Shown one piece after another: positions 1 to 7,970 of a stretch of 64,000 nt of DNA. The notes beneath the pieces are model-generated. The model was not told the origin of the DNA. It ran no database searches and was given only the letters and a program-made list of their open reading frames with translations. Position 1 is the first letter of the stretch. Each line of letters opens with the position of its first letter. Origin of the DNA: Leisingera sp. NJS204 (GTDB taxonomy: Bacteria > Pseudomonadota > Alphaproteobacteria > Rhodobacterales > Rhodobacteraceae); contig NZ_CP035417.1 in the NCBI RefSeq assembly GCF_004123675.1, positions 3,215,501 to 3,279,500 of the forward strand, given 5' to 3'. A program made the translations under genes and the position numbers.

Positions 1-729
1 CGGCGCTCCGGCCTCAGGCCGTTTGATCGCACGGCTGTCGCCCGTGGCCTCAAAGGCCGCGTTGATCTGGCCCACGTCCAGCGTCACCCGCCGGACCGAG
101 CCGTCGCCTGCCAGCGCGGTCCAATCCGCGACTTCCTCGCGGGCCATATCGACCTCGCGCTTCGGCCCGTCCGCCTGCACCGGCGACAGCCCGCCCAGCC
201 CCAGCGCCCGCGCCACCTTGATCCCGGCGCGCACCAGGCTGTCGTCGATCACCATAATGGTCACCGTCGCACCCGAGATGATGTCGAGATCATGGGCATC
301 GCCGCCCGCCGCTGCCTCGGCCTTCAGGTCCAGCCCGGCGTAGCTTTCGGTCAGCTTGACCATCTTGGCGTTCGGGATGCCGATCAGCACGATCGGTTCC
401 GAGTGTTTGACCAGCTTCACGCCGGTCAGCACCGCATCGGTGTCAATCGCGGCCACCACATGGATCGGCTTGCCGCTGTACCCGGTGGTTCCGACGAAAT
501 CGGAGGTCAGAAAGGCATAGGCGATTGTTTCGCCCGCCTTCAGAACCGGCGCAACCGGCACATCGCTGCGCACCGGGCCAAACGCCTCAGCACCAGGCAC
601 CAGGTCTGCAGGTGTCAATTCTGTCAGGAAAGAGTCGAGGCTGTCTGCCTCAGCCGCTGCAGCAAAAAGCGCGGCTATTGTCATCACAAGGGCTGTCATC
701 CAGCCCCGGAAGGCGCGTGTCAGGACCAT
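1..729 (-). CDS. nosR: NosR, nitrous oxide reductase regulator/electron donor (partial, C-terminus outside window)
   Basis: NosR is a membrane flavo-iron-sulfur protein needed for nos transcription and for electron supply to N2O reductase. The visible 243 residues are its N-terminal periplasmic part: a signal or anchor sequence (residues 1-29, ending AAAAEA) and an FMN-binding domain (about 60-185) with the SGATVT motif at 152-157, whose threonine carries covalent FMN in this family. The polytopic membrane and 4Fe-4S segments would lie beyond base 1. The start at 729 is set by an AGGAGAGG ribosome-binding site 6 bases upstream. The stop of the preceding small gene overlaps this start by 10 bases, so the two are probably translationally coupled. 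Confidence 0.88.
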   Translation of the reverse strand, partial: MVLTRAFRGWMTALVMTIAALFAAAAEADSLDSFLTELTPADLVPGAEAFGPVRSDVPVAPVLKAGETIAYAFLTSDFVGTTGYSGKPIHVVAAIDTDAVLTGVKLVKHSEPIVLIGIPNAKMVKLTESYAGLDLKAEAAAGGDAHDLDIISGATVTIMVIDDSLVRAGIKVARALGLGGLSPVQADGPKREVDMAREEVADWTALAGDGSVRRVTLDVGQINAAFEATGDSRAIKRPEAGAP

Positions 730-1184
730 GGCGCCTCTCCTTTCGTTAGAGTGGCTGCCACGGACGCGCGCAGGGCGCGTTCGGATTCTGTTTCTGCGAC
801 CAACGGAGGCCCGCGGCCCTCATGCCAGTATTGCGCCGGGTTCGGCTGCACCGTGGTTTCCGCAGGCAGCAGCACGGCGCAGTCGGCAGCCCGGCTGATG
901 CCAGAGCGCAGGACGCTTACAGGCCCGGCCCCGTTTTCAGCAGCGCACAGCGGACAGGTGCTGCATTTGGGACAATCCTGCGGTTCGCTGCTGTCCTCGG
1001 AACCGATCTGAATTTCCACCACGCCGAATTCGCCGCAGATCTCGATCCAATCACCGCCCGCCGCAACCTGTGCCGCACTGGGGAACGCTGTTTGCAGCAC
1101 CAGCATGAAAATGGCGCACAGCCCCGTCAGCCGCCGGAGAAACCCGGCGCGGCAAGCGGTAGATATGAAAGAGGTGCGCGGCAT
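720..1184 (-). CDS. small exported cysteine-rich protein upstream of nosR
   Basis: This 154-residue protein has a long N-terminal signal sequence (hydrophobic about residues 20-38, AQVA cleavage region), a WIEICGEFG segment and a paired cysteine cluster CPKCSTCPLC near residue 71. It resembles the short exported DUF2946-type proteins that occur beside copper-related genes, but the family is not certain. Overlap with nosR and the nos context suggest a role in copper handling or N2O reductase maturation; that is inference. No strong ribosome-binding site precedes the chosen ATG, so the start may be wrong. Confidence 0.6.
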   Translation of the reverse strand: MPRTSFISTACRAGFLRRLTGLCAIFMLVLQTAFPSAAQVAAGGDWIEICGEFGVVEIQIGSEDSSEPQDCPKCSTCPLCAAENGAGPVSVLRSGISRAADCAVLLPAETTVQPNPAQYWHEGRGPPLVAETESERALRASVAATLTKGEAPWS

Positions 1185-1246
1185 CTGTTACAAGATTCTC
1201 TTGCTGCATTCGCCGCTGACACTAGAGGGAACTGCAGTGCCGTTAT

Positions 1247-1260
1247 TTGATGTATGTCAG
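1247..1260 (-). promoter_or_regulatory. FNR/NnrR-type binding site candidate
   Basis: TTGAT-N4-GTCAG matches the dyad used by FNR/CRP-family regulators (TTGAT-N4-ATCAA for FNR, TTGAC-N4-GTCAA for NnrR/DNR) with two deviations. It lies 63-76 bases upstream of the small gene that leads into nosR, as expected for a denitrification promoter activated by low oxygen or nitric oxide. Confidence 0.5.
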
Positions 1261-1272
1261 ATAAATCAGAGA

Positions 1273-1300
1273 TTCCGGGCCGTTTGGCCACGGTCCGGAA
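1273..1300 (-). terminator. hairpin at the end of the ABC importer operon
   Basis: Arms TTCCGGGCCGT and ACGGTCCGGAA (one G-T wobble) enclose a 6-base loop between the end of the permease operon and the nos promoter. No U-run follows immediately on the minus strand, so termination is possible but unproven. Confidence 0.35.
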
Positions 1301-1322
1301 GACAGGCTAACCACCCGGCAGA

Positions 1323-2084
1323 TCAGCCTTTCTCGAACCGCCGGAAGGCCAGGGTTATCACGCCCGCAATCGCCATATAGACCACGGCAAGAAGCAACAG
1401 CGGCTCATAGACAATGAATGTATCTGACCGCACGCGGGAGGATACCGAATAGATCTCTACCACCGTGATTGTCGCCACCAGCGGCGTCGCCTTCAGCTGC
1501 AGGATGGTTTCACCACCCAGGGTCGGCAGCACATTGCGGATTGCCTGCGGCAGCCAGATCCGGCGGAACATGGTGAAGCGCGGCATGCCAAAGGATTTTG
1601 CCGCCTCCAGCTGCCCCTTGGCAACACTGGAAAACGCCCCCCGCATGACCTCACCCTCATAGCCCGCATAAGACAGCGACAGTGCAAGCACCGCATAGGG
1701 CCAGGCCTGCCGCAGGTACGGCCACAGCTCGGATGAGCGGATCCAGGGAAACTGCGGAAACAGCGAGCCCAGCCCGTAATAAAGCAGCCAGATCTGCAGC
1801 AGCAAAGGCGTGCCGCGAATGATGGTGCAGAAGGTGCGCGCAGGAACGGACAGATACCAGGGGCCAACGGCCTGTGCCAGCCCCAGCGGCACCGCCAGCA
1901 GGAAACCTATGACTAGGGATGCCGCCAGGATCCAGATTGTGGTCCACAGCCCTTCCAGCGCCAGCGGCGCATATTTCGGCAGCCAATCCCAGCGCAGCGA
2001 AACCGCGCACCAGATCACCAGCGCCGCAAAGATCAGCATCATCACAATACGGTGCGGCTGCATCAGATCCCTGAGGCCGGTCAT
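1323..2084 (-). CDS. polar amino-acid ABC transporter permease (HisM/ArtM type)
   Basis: Inner-membrane permease of a HisJQMP-type importer, 253 residues from the chosen start. It has several hydrophobic helices and the ATPase-docking EAA loop (EAAKSFGMPRFTMFRRIWLP). The start MTGLRDL at 2084 is preferred over an in-frame ATG at 2126 because it overlaps the stop of the upstream permease by ATGA, the usual coupling in this operon. It pairs with the permease at 2081-2827 as the hetero-dimeric channel. The divergent catabolic genes suggest an arginine-like substrate; that is inference. Confidence 0.9.
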   Translation of the reverse strand: MTGLRDLMQPHRIVMMLIFAALVIWCAVSLRWDWLPKYAPLALEGLWTTIWILAASLVIGFLLAVPLGLAQAVGPWYLSVPARTFCTIIRGTPLLLQIWLLYYGLGSLFPQFPWIRSSELWPYLRQAWPYAVLALSLSYAGYEGEVMRGAFSSVAKGQLEAAKSFGMPRFTMFRRIWLPQAIRNVLPTLGGETILQLKATPLVATITVVEIYSVSSRVRSDTFIVYEPLLLLAVVYMAIAGVITLAFRRFEKG

Positions 2085-2827
2085 GACGTACCCCCCCTCA
2101 GCGAGGGCTGGCCGCGCCGCGCCCATTTTTCAATCCGGGCAAAGACCGCGCCGGAACACAGCGTCACCATCAGATAAAGGAACCCGGCCGCCAGGAAAAA
2201 GGTGAAATAGGCCCGCGTGCTGCTGGCCGCCTGGCGGGTCTCCAGCGTCAGCTCATTAAAGCCGACAACCGCCAGCAGCGCGGTGTCCTTGGTGGCGATC
2301 AGCCACAGGTTTGCCAGCCCCGGCACCGCAAAGCTCATCATCGCCGGGATCGTCACCCGCCGCATGATCATGAAGCCCGGCATGCCATAGGATTTCGCTG
2401 CCTCGATCTGGCCCACAGGGACCGCCTGGATGGCGCCGCGCAGCACTTCGGTGGCATAGGCCCCCTGCACCACACCCAAAACCCAGATGCCGGCTGCAAC
2501 GCCGTTAATCTCAACCCGGCCGCCGCCCAAGCCTTCGGAGATCTTGTTGATGATATCGCTGCCCACGTAATAAAGGATCAGGATCAGCACCAGTTCCGGC
2601 ACCGCCCGGATCACCGTGGTGTAAATGGCGAGAAGATCGCGCGTGACCTTCCCGCCATAAAGTTTGCCATAAGCTCCGAACAGCCCGATCACCAGCCCCA
2701 GCCCATAGGCGCCAATGGCGATTTGCAAGGAATTGGCAAGCCCGCGCAGCAGGTTGCCTCCCCAGCCCGACAGCGACAGCAGCTCTGCGCTGGCGCCAAG
2801 GCCCAGTAATTCGAACAGTCCGGTCAT
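2081..2827 (-). CDS. polar amino-acid ABC transporter permease (HisQ/ArtQ type)
   Basis: Second permease subunit, 248 residues. The N-terminus is followed by LLRGLANSLQIAIGAYGLGLVIG, typical of HisQ/ArtQ, and the EAA loop EAAKSYGMPGFMIMRRVTIP is present. It begins 9 bases after the binding-protein gene and ends in an ATGA overlap with the next permease, so the importer is made as one transcript in the order ATPase, binding protein, permease, permease. Confidence 0.9.
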   Translation of the reverse strand: MTGLFELLGLGASAELLSLSGWGGNLLRGLANSLQIAIGAYGLGLVIGLFGAYGKLYGGKVTRDLLAIYTTVIRAVPELVLILILYYVGSDIINKISEGLGGGRVEINGVAAGIWVLGVVQGAYATEVLRGAIQAVPVGQIEAAKSYGMPGFMIMRRVTIPAMMSFAVPGLANLWLIATKDTALLAVVGFNELTLETRQAASSTRAYFTFFLAAGFLYLMVTLCSGAVFARIEKWARRGQPSLRGGTS

Positions 2828-2836
2828 GGCAGCAGC

Positions 2837-3601
2837 TTAGTAGATGCTGGTGGTGAAGTATTTGGCAGTGATCTTCTCATGGGTGCCATCGGCCAGGACT
2901 GCGGCGATACCCTTGTTCAGCGCCTCGCGCAGTGCGTCATCGCCCTGCCGCACACCAGCGCCGACACCGCGGCCCAGGATCGCCGGATCATCAGCAACCG
3001 CGCCTTTGATCTCGCAGCAGCTGCCGGTATCGGAACCCACGAAGTCCGCCATTGCGATGCTGTCCGCCTGGGTTGCGTCGATACGGCCCGCAAACAGATC
3101 CTGATTGGCCTCATCCTGGGTCTGATAGACCTTCAGCTCGGCATCCTTAAAGTACTCCTGCGCATAGGCCTGGTGGATGGTCGAGGCCTGAATGCCCACG
3201 ATCTTACCCGCCAGCGAGTCCGGGGTCGGCGCGATATCCATCGACTTGTCCGCCACGATCACCGCCGGTGTGTTGTAATAGGGATCGCTGAAATCAATGG
3301 TCTTCAGCCGCTCCTCGGTGATCGACATAGAGGCCATGATGGCGTCGATCTGCTGGCCGGTCAGCGACGGGATGATGCCGTCCCAGGCCACCGGCGTTAT
3401 CACGCAGTCCAGTTCAGCCGCGGCGCAAACTGCGCCGATCATCTCGACCTCCCAGCCGACCCAGTTGCCGGAGCTGTCGAGCGATGCAAACGGCGGATAG
3501 GGCTCGGCGGCGATGCCGATCTTTACCTGTTCCGCAGCAGCGGCGCCAGCAGTCAGGGCGGCGGCTGCGGTGGCCGCGGCAAGCAATGCTTTCAGTTTCA
3601 T
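2837..3601 (-). CDS. periplasmic amino-acid binding protein (SBP_bac_3)
   Basis: This 254-residue solute receptor has an Ala-rich signal peptide (about residues 1-23, AAAA before EQVKIG). The two-lobed SBP_bac_3 fold is visible in IGIAAEPYPPFA, WVGWEVEM, VAWDGIIPSLTGQQIDAIMA and FSDPYYNTPAVIV. These resemble lysine/arginine/ornithine and histidine receptors. Ligand specificity cannot be read from sequence alone. The neighbouring guanidino-compound enzymes suggest arginine or methylarginine. Confidence 0.9.
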   Translation of the reverse strand: MKLKALLAAATAAAALTAGAAAAEQVKIGIAAEPYPPFASLDSSGNWVGWEVEMIGAVCAAAELDCVITPVAWDGIIPSLTGQQIDAIMASMSITEERLKTIDFSDPYYNTPAVIVADKSMDIAPTPDSLAGKIVGIQASTIHQAYAQEYFKDAELKVYQTQDEANQDLFAGRIDATQADSIAMADFVGSDTGSCCEIKGAVADDPAILGRGVGAGVRQGDDALREALNKGIAAVLADGTHEKITAKYFTTSIY

Positions 3602-3640
3602 TCTTCTCTCCCAGTTGATTATTATTGTGGTGGTAGTGGA

Positions 3641-4438
3641 TCAGGCGACCGAGCTTAAGAATTGCTTCAGCCGCTCTGATTGCGGATTGCCAAAGACCTC
3701 GGCAGGCGGTCCCTGCTCTTCGATGCGGCCCTGGTACAGATAGACAACGTGGTTCGCGACTTCGCGCGCGAATTTCATCTCGTGGGTGACCAGCAGCATG
3801 GTGCGCCCCTCGGCGGCCAGATCGCGGATCACCGTCAGCACCTCGCCCACCAGTTCCGGGTCCAGGGCTGAGGTCGGCTCGTCAAACAGCATCGCCGACG
3901 GGTCCACTGCCAGCGCCCGGGCGATCGCCGCCCGCTGCTGCTGGCCGCCGGACAGATAGGCGGGGTAAGTGTCCTCTTTGCCGCCCAAACCAACCCGGTT
4001 CAGCAGCTCATGCGCACGGGCAATGGCCTCGGCCTTGGGCACTTTCAGCACATGCACCGGCACCTCGATCACATTTTCCAGCAAGGTCCGGTGGGTCCAC
4101 AGGTTGAACTGCTGGAACACCATCGCCAGCTTGGTGCGGATGCGCTCGATCTGCTTCTGATTGGCCGGGGTGCCGTCGCCCCGCATCGCCACGTCCTCGC
4201 CGCCGATCACGATCTTGCCCGAACTCGGCGTCTCCAGAAAGTTTATGCAGCGCAGCATGGTCGACTTGCCCGACCCTGAGCCGCCGATGATCGCCACCAC
4301 ATCGCCCTGACGGGCGGTCAGCGACACGCCTTTCAACACCTCCAGATTGCCGAACGACTTGTGCAGATCCTCAACCCGGATCGCCTCACGGCGCGCGTCA
4401 GTTTCCAAAGCTGATGAGGCGGCAGCGGCTGTGTCCAT
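3641..4438 (-). CDS. amino-acid ABC transporter ATPase (HisP type)
   Basis: Cytoplasmic ATPase of the importer, 265 residues. Walker A GGSGSGKST lies at residues 52-60, the signature LSGGQQQR about residue 164 and Walker B AMLFDEPTSALDPE about 184. The HisP-type insert with FLETPSSGKIVIGGEDV and NLWTHRTLLENVIEVP is present. The first about 20 residues are Ala/Glu-rich and not part of the fold. It is the first gene of the minus-strand operon, divergent from tetR across a short control region that holds a palindrome. Confidence 0.92.
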   Translation of the reverse strand: MDTAAAASSALETDARREAIRVEDLHKSFGNLEVLKGVSLTARQGDVVAIIGGSGSGKSTMLRCINFLETPSSGKIVIGGEDVAMRGDGTPANQKQIERIRTKLAMVFQQFNLWTHRTLLENVIEVPVHVLKVPKAEAIARAHELLNRVGLGGKEDTYPAYLSGGQQQRAAIARALAVDPSAMLFDEPTSALDPELVGEVLTVIRDLAAEGRTMLLVTHEMKFAREVANHVVYLYQGRIEEQGPPAEVFGNPQSERLKQFLSSVA

Positions 4439-4486
4439 AGTTGCGTCTTCCCGAATTTTCCGATTGCAGTAAGCCGCGACTCGCGT

Positions 4487-4506
4487 AATTATGCAAGCGT
4501 ATAATT
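4487..4506. promoter_or_regulatory. palindromic operator candidate between the importer operon and tetR
   Basis: A perfect AATTAT-N8-ATAATT inverted repeat lies in the 97-base divergent promoter region. Its position fits autoregulation by the adjacent TetR protein and co-control of both operons. It also covers an in-frame ATG at 4491, which argues against that codon as the tetR start. Confidence 0.55.
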
Positions 4507-4535
4507 TCTATGCCAGGCAATTAACAGGAGCTGAG

Positions 4536-5183
4536 GTGACCGACGAGCGCCGCAAATTCAAACGCGAATCCGCCGAATCCCGGAAGGAAGCGCTGATTCT
4601 GGCCACACTGGAGCTGGTGGCGGAAAACGGCGTGCGCGGGGCCACGGTGCGGGGCATTGCCGAGCGCGCCGACGTAACCCAGGGGCTGATCCGGCATTAT
4701 TTCAGCTCCAAGGAAGAGCTGATCACCGCCGCCTACGAACACCACATGACGGCCATGACCGACCAGACCTTTGCCCCGGCTGCCGGCACCGAAGGCACGG
4801 CACTGGCCCGGCTCACTGCCTTGGTGAATGCCTCGCTGACGCCGCCGGTGGTGGACCCGCGCGCCATCGCGCTTTGGGCCAGCTTCCTCAACAAGGTACA
4901 GCAGGATCCGCAGATGAAGGCGACGCACGAACGCACCTATGCCTATTTCCGCGACCAGCTGGAGGCGCTGATCACCGCAGCACTCGAGGAAGCCGGCCGC
5001 CCGGCCCCGCCCGCACGGCTGCGCCAGCTGGCGATTGCCTGCAACGCGCTGATCGACGGGCTGTGGCTGGAGGGCGGTGCCTTGCCCGATGCTTTTGCAC
5101 CGGGGGAACTGGCAGAAATCGGGCGGCAATCCATTGCCGCAATGACAGGACTTGATTTGGAACAAGGGGCGGGAACGTCATGA
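4536..5183 (+). CDS. TetR-family transcriptional regulator (BetI-like)
   Basis: DNA-binding repressor of 215 residues. The N-terminal helix-turn-helix is ATVRGIAERADVTQGLIRHYFSSKEELI, and the C-terminal ligand domain keeps the BetI-like DPRAIALWASFLNKVQQDPQM segment. The GTG at 4536 is chosen because AGGAG (4526-4530) sits 5 bases upstream; the in-frame ATG at 4491 has no ribosome-binding site and lies inside a palindrome. It overlaps the aminotransferase start by ATGA, so it heads the catabolic operon. It probably senses the amino acid or a pathway intermediate. Confidence 0.88.
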   Translation: MTDERRKFKRESAESRKEALILATLELVAENGVRGATVRGIAERADVTQGLIRHYFSSKEELITAAYEHHMTAMTDQTFAPAAGTEGTALARLTALVNASLTPPVVDPRAIALWASFLNKVQQDPQMKATHERTYAYFRDQLEALITAALEEAGRPAPPARLRQLAIACNALIDGLWLEGGALPDAFAPGELAEIGRQSIAAMTGLDLEQGAGTS

Positions 5184-6364
5184 AGCTGACAGCAATCACC
5201 GAGCGGCTCGCCGGATTGGGCGGTGGCAAATGGGAGGTGCACCTGAAGGCGCGCCAACTGGCCGAAGCCGGTGCCGATCTGGTTGAGATGACCATCGGCG
5301 AGCCTGACGTGCCCACCCCGCCGGACCTGATCCAGACCGCCGCGCAGGCAATGCAGGCCGGCCGCACCGGCTATTCCGACGGGCGCGGCGAAGCCCGCCT
5401 GCGCACCGCGCTGGCCGATGCCTATACTGCCAGCCGCGGGCGTCATTTCGGGCCGGAGAACATCCTCTGCTTCCCCGGCACCCAGACTGCGCTTTATGCG
5501 GTGCTGCAGGGCGTTGCGGAACCCGGCACCGAGGTGCTGGTGGGCGACCCGATGTATGCGACATACGAGGGTGTGATCCGCGCCTCCGGTGCGGACATGG
5601 TACCTGTGCCGCTGCGGCCTGAAGCCGGGTTCCGGATGCAGGCCAGCGACATTGCCGCGCGCATCACACCCCGCAGCCGCGCGATCCTGCTGACCACCCC
5701 GCACAACCCGACCGGCGCCATCCTGACCGCGGAAGACCTGCGCGAAATCGGCGCGCTGGCGATCAAGCATGACCTCTGGATCATCTCTGACGAGGTCTAC
5801 GAGCATCTGATTTTCGAGGGCGCAGAGTTCATCTCGCCGCTCTCTGATCCTGCCCTGGCGGAGCGGGTGATCGCGGTCTCATCGATCTCCAAATCCCACG
5901 CCGCACCGGGCTTCCGCAGCGGCTGGTGCGCCGGGCCTGCGGCCTTCTGCACCGCGCTGCTGCCAGTGTCGGAAACCATGCTGTTCGGCAATCAGCCCTT
6001 TATCGCTGACATGACTGAAAAAGCCGTGCGCGATGGCTCCGCGGTTGCCCCCGGCATGGCCGCCCGTTTTGCTGCCCGCGCCGACCTGCTGGTCCAGCGC
6101 TTGCACAGCGAGACAGAATTGCGCGTCCACCGTCCCGAAGCCGGCATGTTTGCCCTTATCGACGTCTCGGCCACTGGCCTGGACGGTGATGCCTACGCTT
6201 GGGACCTTTTGGACAGCGGCGTCGCCTTGATGCCCGGCTCCGCCTTTGGCGGCAGCCTTAAAAACTGGGTGCGCGTCGCGCTTACAATTGACGACAGCAG
6301 CTTTGCCACCGCCCTGGACCGGATCACCGCCCACGCAAACCGCAAGGCAAGGAGCGTCGCATGA
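5180..6364 (+). CDS. PLP-dependent class I/II aminotransferase (candidate arginine:pyruvate transaminase, AruH-like)
   Basis: Fold-type I aminotransferase of 394 residues. Visible motifs are the GEPD substrate loop (40-43), HNPTG (175-179), DEVYEHL (204-210) and the Schiff-base lysine K238 in SSISKSHAAPGFRSGW. The next gene encodes an AruI-like decarboxylase, so the likely reaction is L-arginine plus a keto acid giving 5-guanidino-2-oxopentanoate, the first step of the arginine transaminase pathway known from Pseudomonas aeruginosa. That substrate is inferred from context; the sequence alone supports only a broad aspartate/arginine-type aminotransferase. Confidence 0.85.
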   Translation: MKLTAITERLAGLGGGKWEVHLKARQLAEAGADLVEMTIGEPDVPTPPDLIQTAAQAMQAGRTGYSDGRGEARLRTALADAYTASRGRHFGPENILCFPGTQTALYAVLQGVAEPGTEVLVGDPMYATYEGVIRASGADMVPVPLRPEAGFRMQASDIAARITPRSRAILLTTPHNPTGAILTAEDLREIGALAIKHDLWIISDEVYEHLIFEGAEFISPLSDPALAERVIAVSSISKSHAAPGFRSGWCAGPAAFCTALLPVSETMLFGNQPFIADMTEKAVRDGSAVAPGMAARFAARADLLVQRLHSETELRVHRPEAGMFALIDVSATGLDGDAYAWDLLDSGVALMPGSAFGGSLKNWVRVALTIDDSSFATALDRITAHANRKARSVA

Positions 6365-7965
6365 CCGCAAAAACAGTTGGTGAGGCTCTGGTCGCAGGGT
6401 TGCAGAAACGCGGGGTTTCCTGCGTGTTCGGGATCCCTGGCGTCCACACGGTTGAGCTTTACCGCGGGCTGGCAGATTCCGGCATCCGCCACATCACCCC
6501 CCGCCACGAACAGGGCGCAGGCTTCATGGCCGACGGTTACGCCCGCGTCTGCGGCCAGCCGGGCGTCGCCTTTGTGATCACCGGCCCCGGTCTCACCAAC
6601 ACGCTGACCCCGATGGCCCAGGCGCGGGCGGATTCGGTGCCGATGCTGGTGGTCTCGGGCGTCAACGCCAACGGCACCCTCGGCATGGGCCTCGGCCACC
6701 TGCACGAGCTGCCGGACCAGCACGCCCTTGCCAAGACCGTGGCTTTGGCGTCGGAACACGTGGCGCACCCTGCCGGATTGGAGGCAGCGCTGGATCACAC
6801 TTTTGCCCCCTTCTCCGCCGGCCGCCCCGGCCCCACGCACATACAAGTCCCGCTGGACGTCGCAGGCGCCGCATCCGACGGCGGCGCAAATGCACTGCCC
6901 CCGCCCCCGCCGCAGCTGGACCCGGACCTGATCACCAAGGCCGCAAACCGGCTATCCGCGGCAGCAAATGTCGTGATCCTGGCCGGCGGCGGCATGAAGA
7001 CGGCGGGTGCAGGCCTCCAAGCCCTGGCCGAACGCCTGGACGCCCCCGTCGTGCAAACCGTAAACGCCCGCGGCCTGATGCACGGCCACCCGCTGACCGT
7101 TCCAGCCAGCCCCAGCCTGCAAGCCACCCGCGCCCTGATCGGCGACGCCGATTGCGTGCTGGCCCTGGGAACCGAATTGGGACCAACCGACTATGACATG
7201 TACGCCACCGGCAGCATGCCCCGGATGGCAGGGCTGATCCGGGTAGATATCTGCCCCGCGCAGCTGGCCCGGCATGAAACCGCGCTGGCCGTCACGGGCC
7301 GCGCAGAAGACGCCGCCGCGGCACTTCTCTCCGCCCTGCCCGGACCAGCGAAACAAGGCCAGGGCGCTGAACGTGCGCAACACGCCCGCGCCGCTGCTTA
7401 TGAGGAAATCGGACCGGACTACCGCCGCCAGGTCGAGGTGCTGAACGCCATGCGCGCCGCAGTTCCCGGCTCATTGATGGTCGGCGATTCCACCCAGCCG
7501 ATCTATGCCGGCAACCTCTACTACGACCACGACCGCCCCGGCGGCTGGTTCAATGCCGCCACCGGATACGGCGCGCTTGGCTTTGGCATCCCCGCTGCGA
7601 TCGGCGCCGCCATCGCCGCACCGGACACACCAGTGATCTGCATTGCCGGCGACGGCGGCGCGCAGTTCTCGCTGCCAGAGATCATGGCAGCAGTGGACGA
7701 AGACCTGCCCATCACCTTTGTCCTCTGGAACAATCGCGGTTACGGCGAAATCGCCGCCTCAATGAAGGCCGTGGACGTCCCCGTGGTTGGCTGCGACCCG
7801 ACCCCGCCGGATTTTGAGGCCGCGGCCAAATCTTTTGGCATCCCCTTCACCCGCGTGCCCATGGACCCGCAAACCATAGCCGCCGCACTCCGCGAGGCCA
7901 GCACCCGCGGCGCCCCCTCCCTACTTGAAATCGACATTGCCGGACTCGTTCCGGAACAGGAGTAA
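6361..7965 (+). CDS. ThDP-dependent decarboxylase, probable 5-guanidino-2-oxopentanoate decarboxylase (AruI-like)
   Basis: Acetolactate-synthase-type enzyme of 534 residues with three domains: an N-terminal pyrimidine domain with catalytic Glu50 in PRHEQGAGFMADGYAR, a central Rossmann-like domain (about 190-340), and a C-terminal ThDP domain with GDG near residue 430 and the paired Asn near 457 that complete the Mg-diphosphate site. No ACT/regulatory subunit gene accompanies it, so a biosynthetic acetolactate role is unlikely. AruI decarboxylates 5-guanidino-2-oxopentanoate to 4-guanidinobutyraldehyde; the preceding aminotransferase and following guanidino hydrolase support that assignment. 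It overlaps the aminotransferase by ATGA. Confidence 0.8.
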   Translation: MTAKTVGEALVAGLQKRGVSCVFGIPGVHTVELYRGLADSGIRHITPRHEQGAGFMADGYARVCGQPGVAFVITGPGLTNTLTPMAQARADSVPMLVVSGVNANGTLGMGLGHLHELPDQHALAKTVALASEHVAHPAGLEAALDHTFAPFSAGRPGPTHIQVPLDVAGAASDGGANALPPPPPQLDPDLITKAANRLSAAANVVILAGGGMKTAGAGLQALAERLDAPVVQTVNARGLMHGHPLTVPASPSLQATRALIGDADCVLALGTELGPTDYDMYATGSMPRMAGLIRVDICPAQLARHETALAVTGRAEDAAAALLSALPGPAKQGQGAERAQHARAAAYEEIGPDYRRQVEVLNAMRAAVPGSLMVGDSTQPIYAGNLYYDHDRPGGWFNAATGYGALGFGIPAAIGAAIAAPDTPVICIAGDGGAQFSLPEIMAAVDEDLPITFVLWNNRGYGEIAASMKAVDVPVVGCDPTPPDFEAAAKSFGIPFTRVPMDPQTIAAALREASTRGAPSLLEIDIAGLVPEQE

Positions 7966-7970
7966 CCCCC

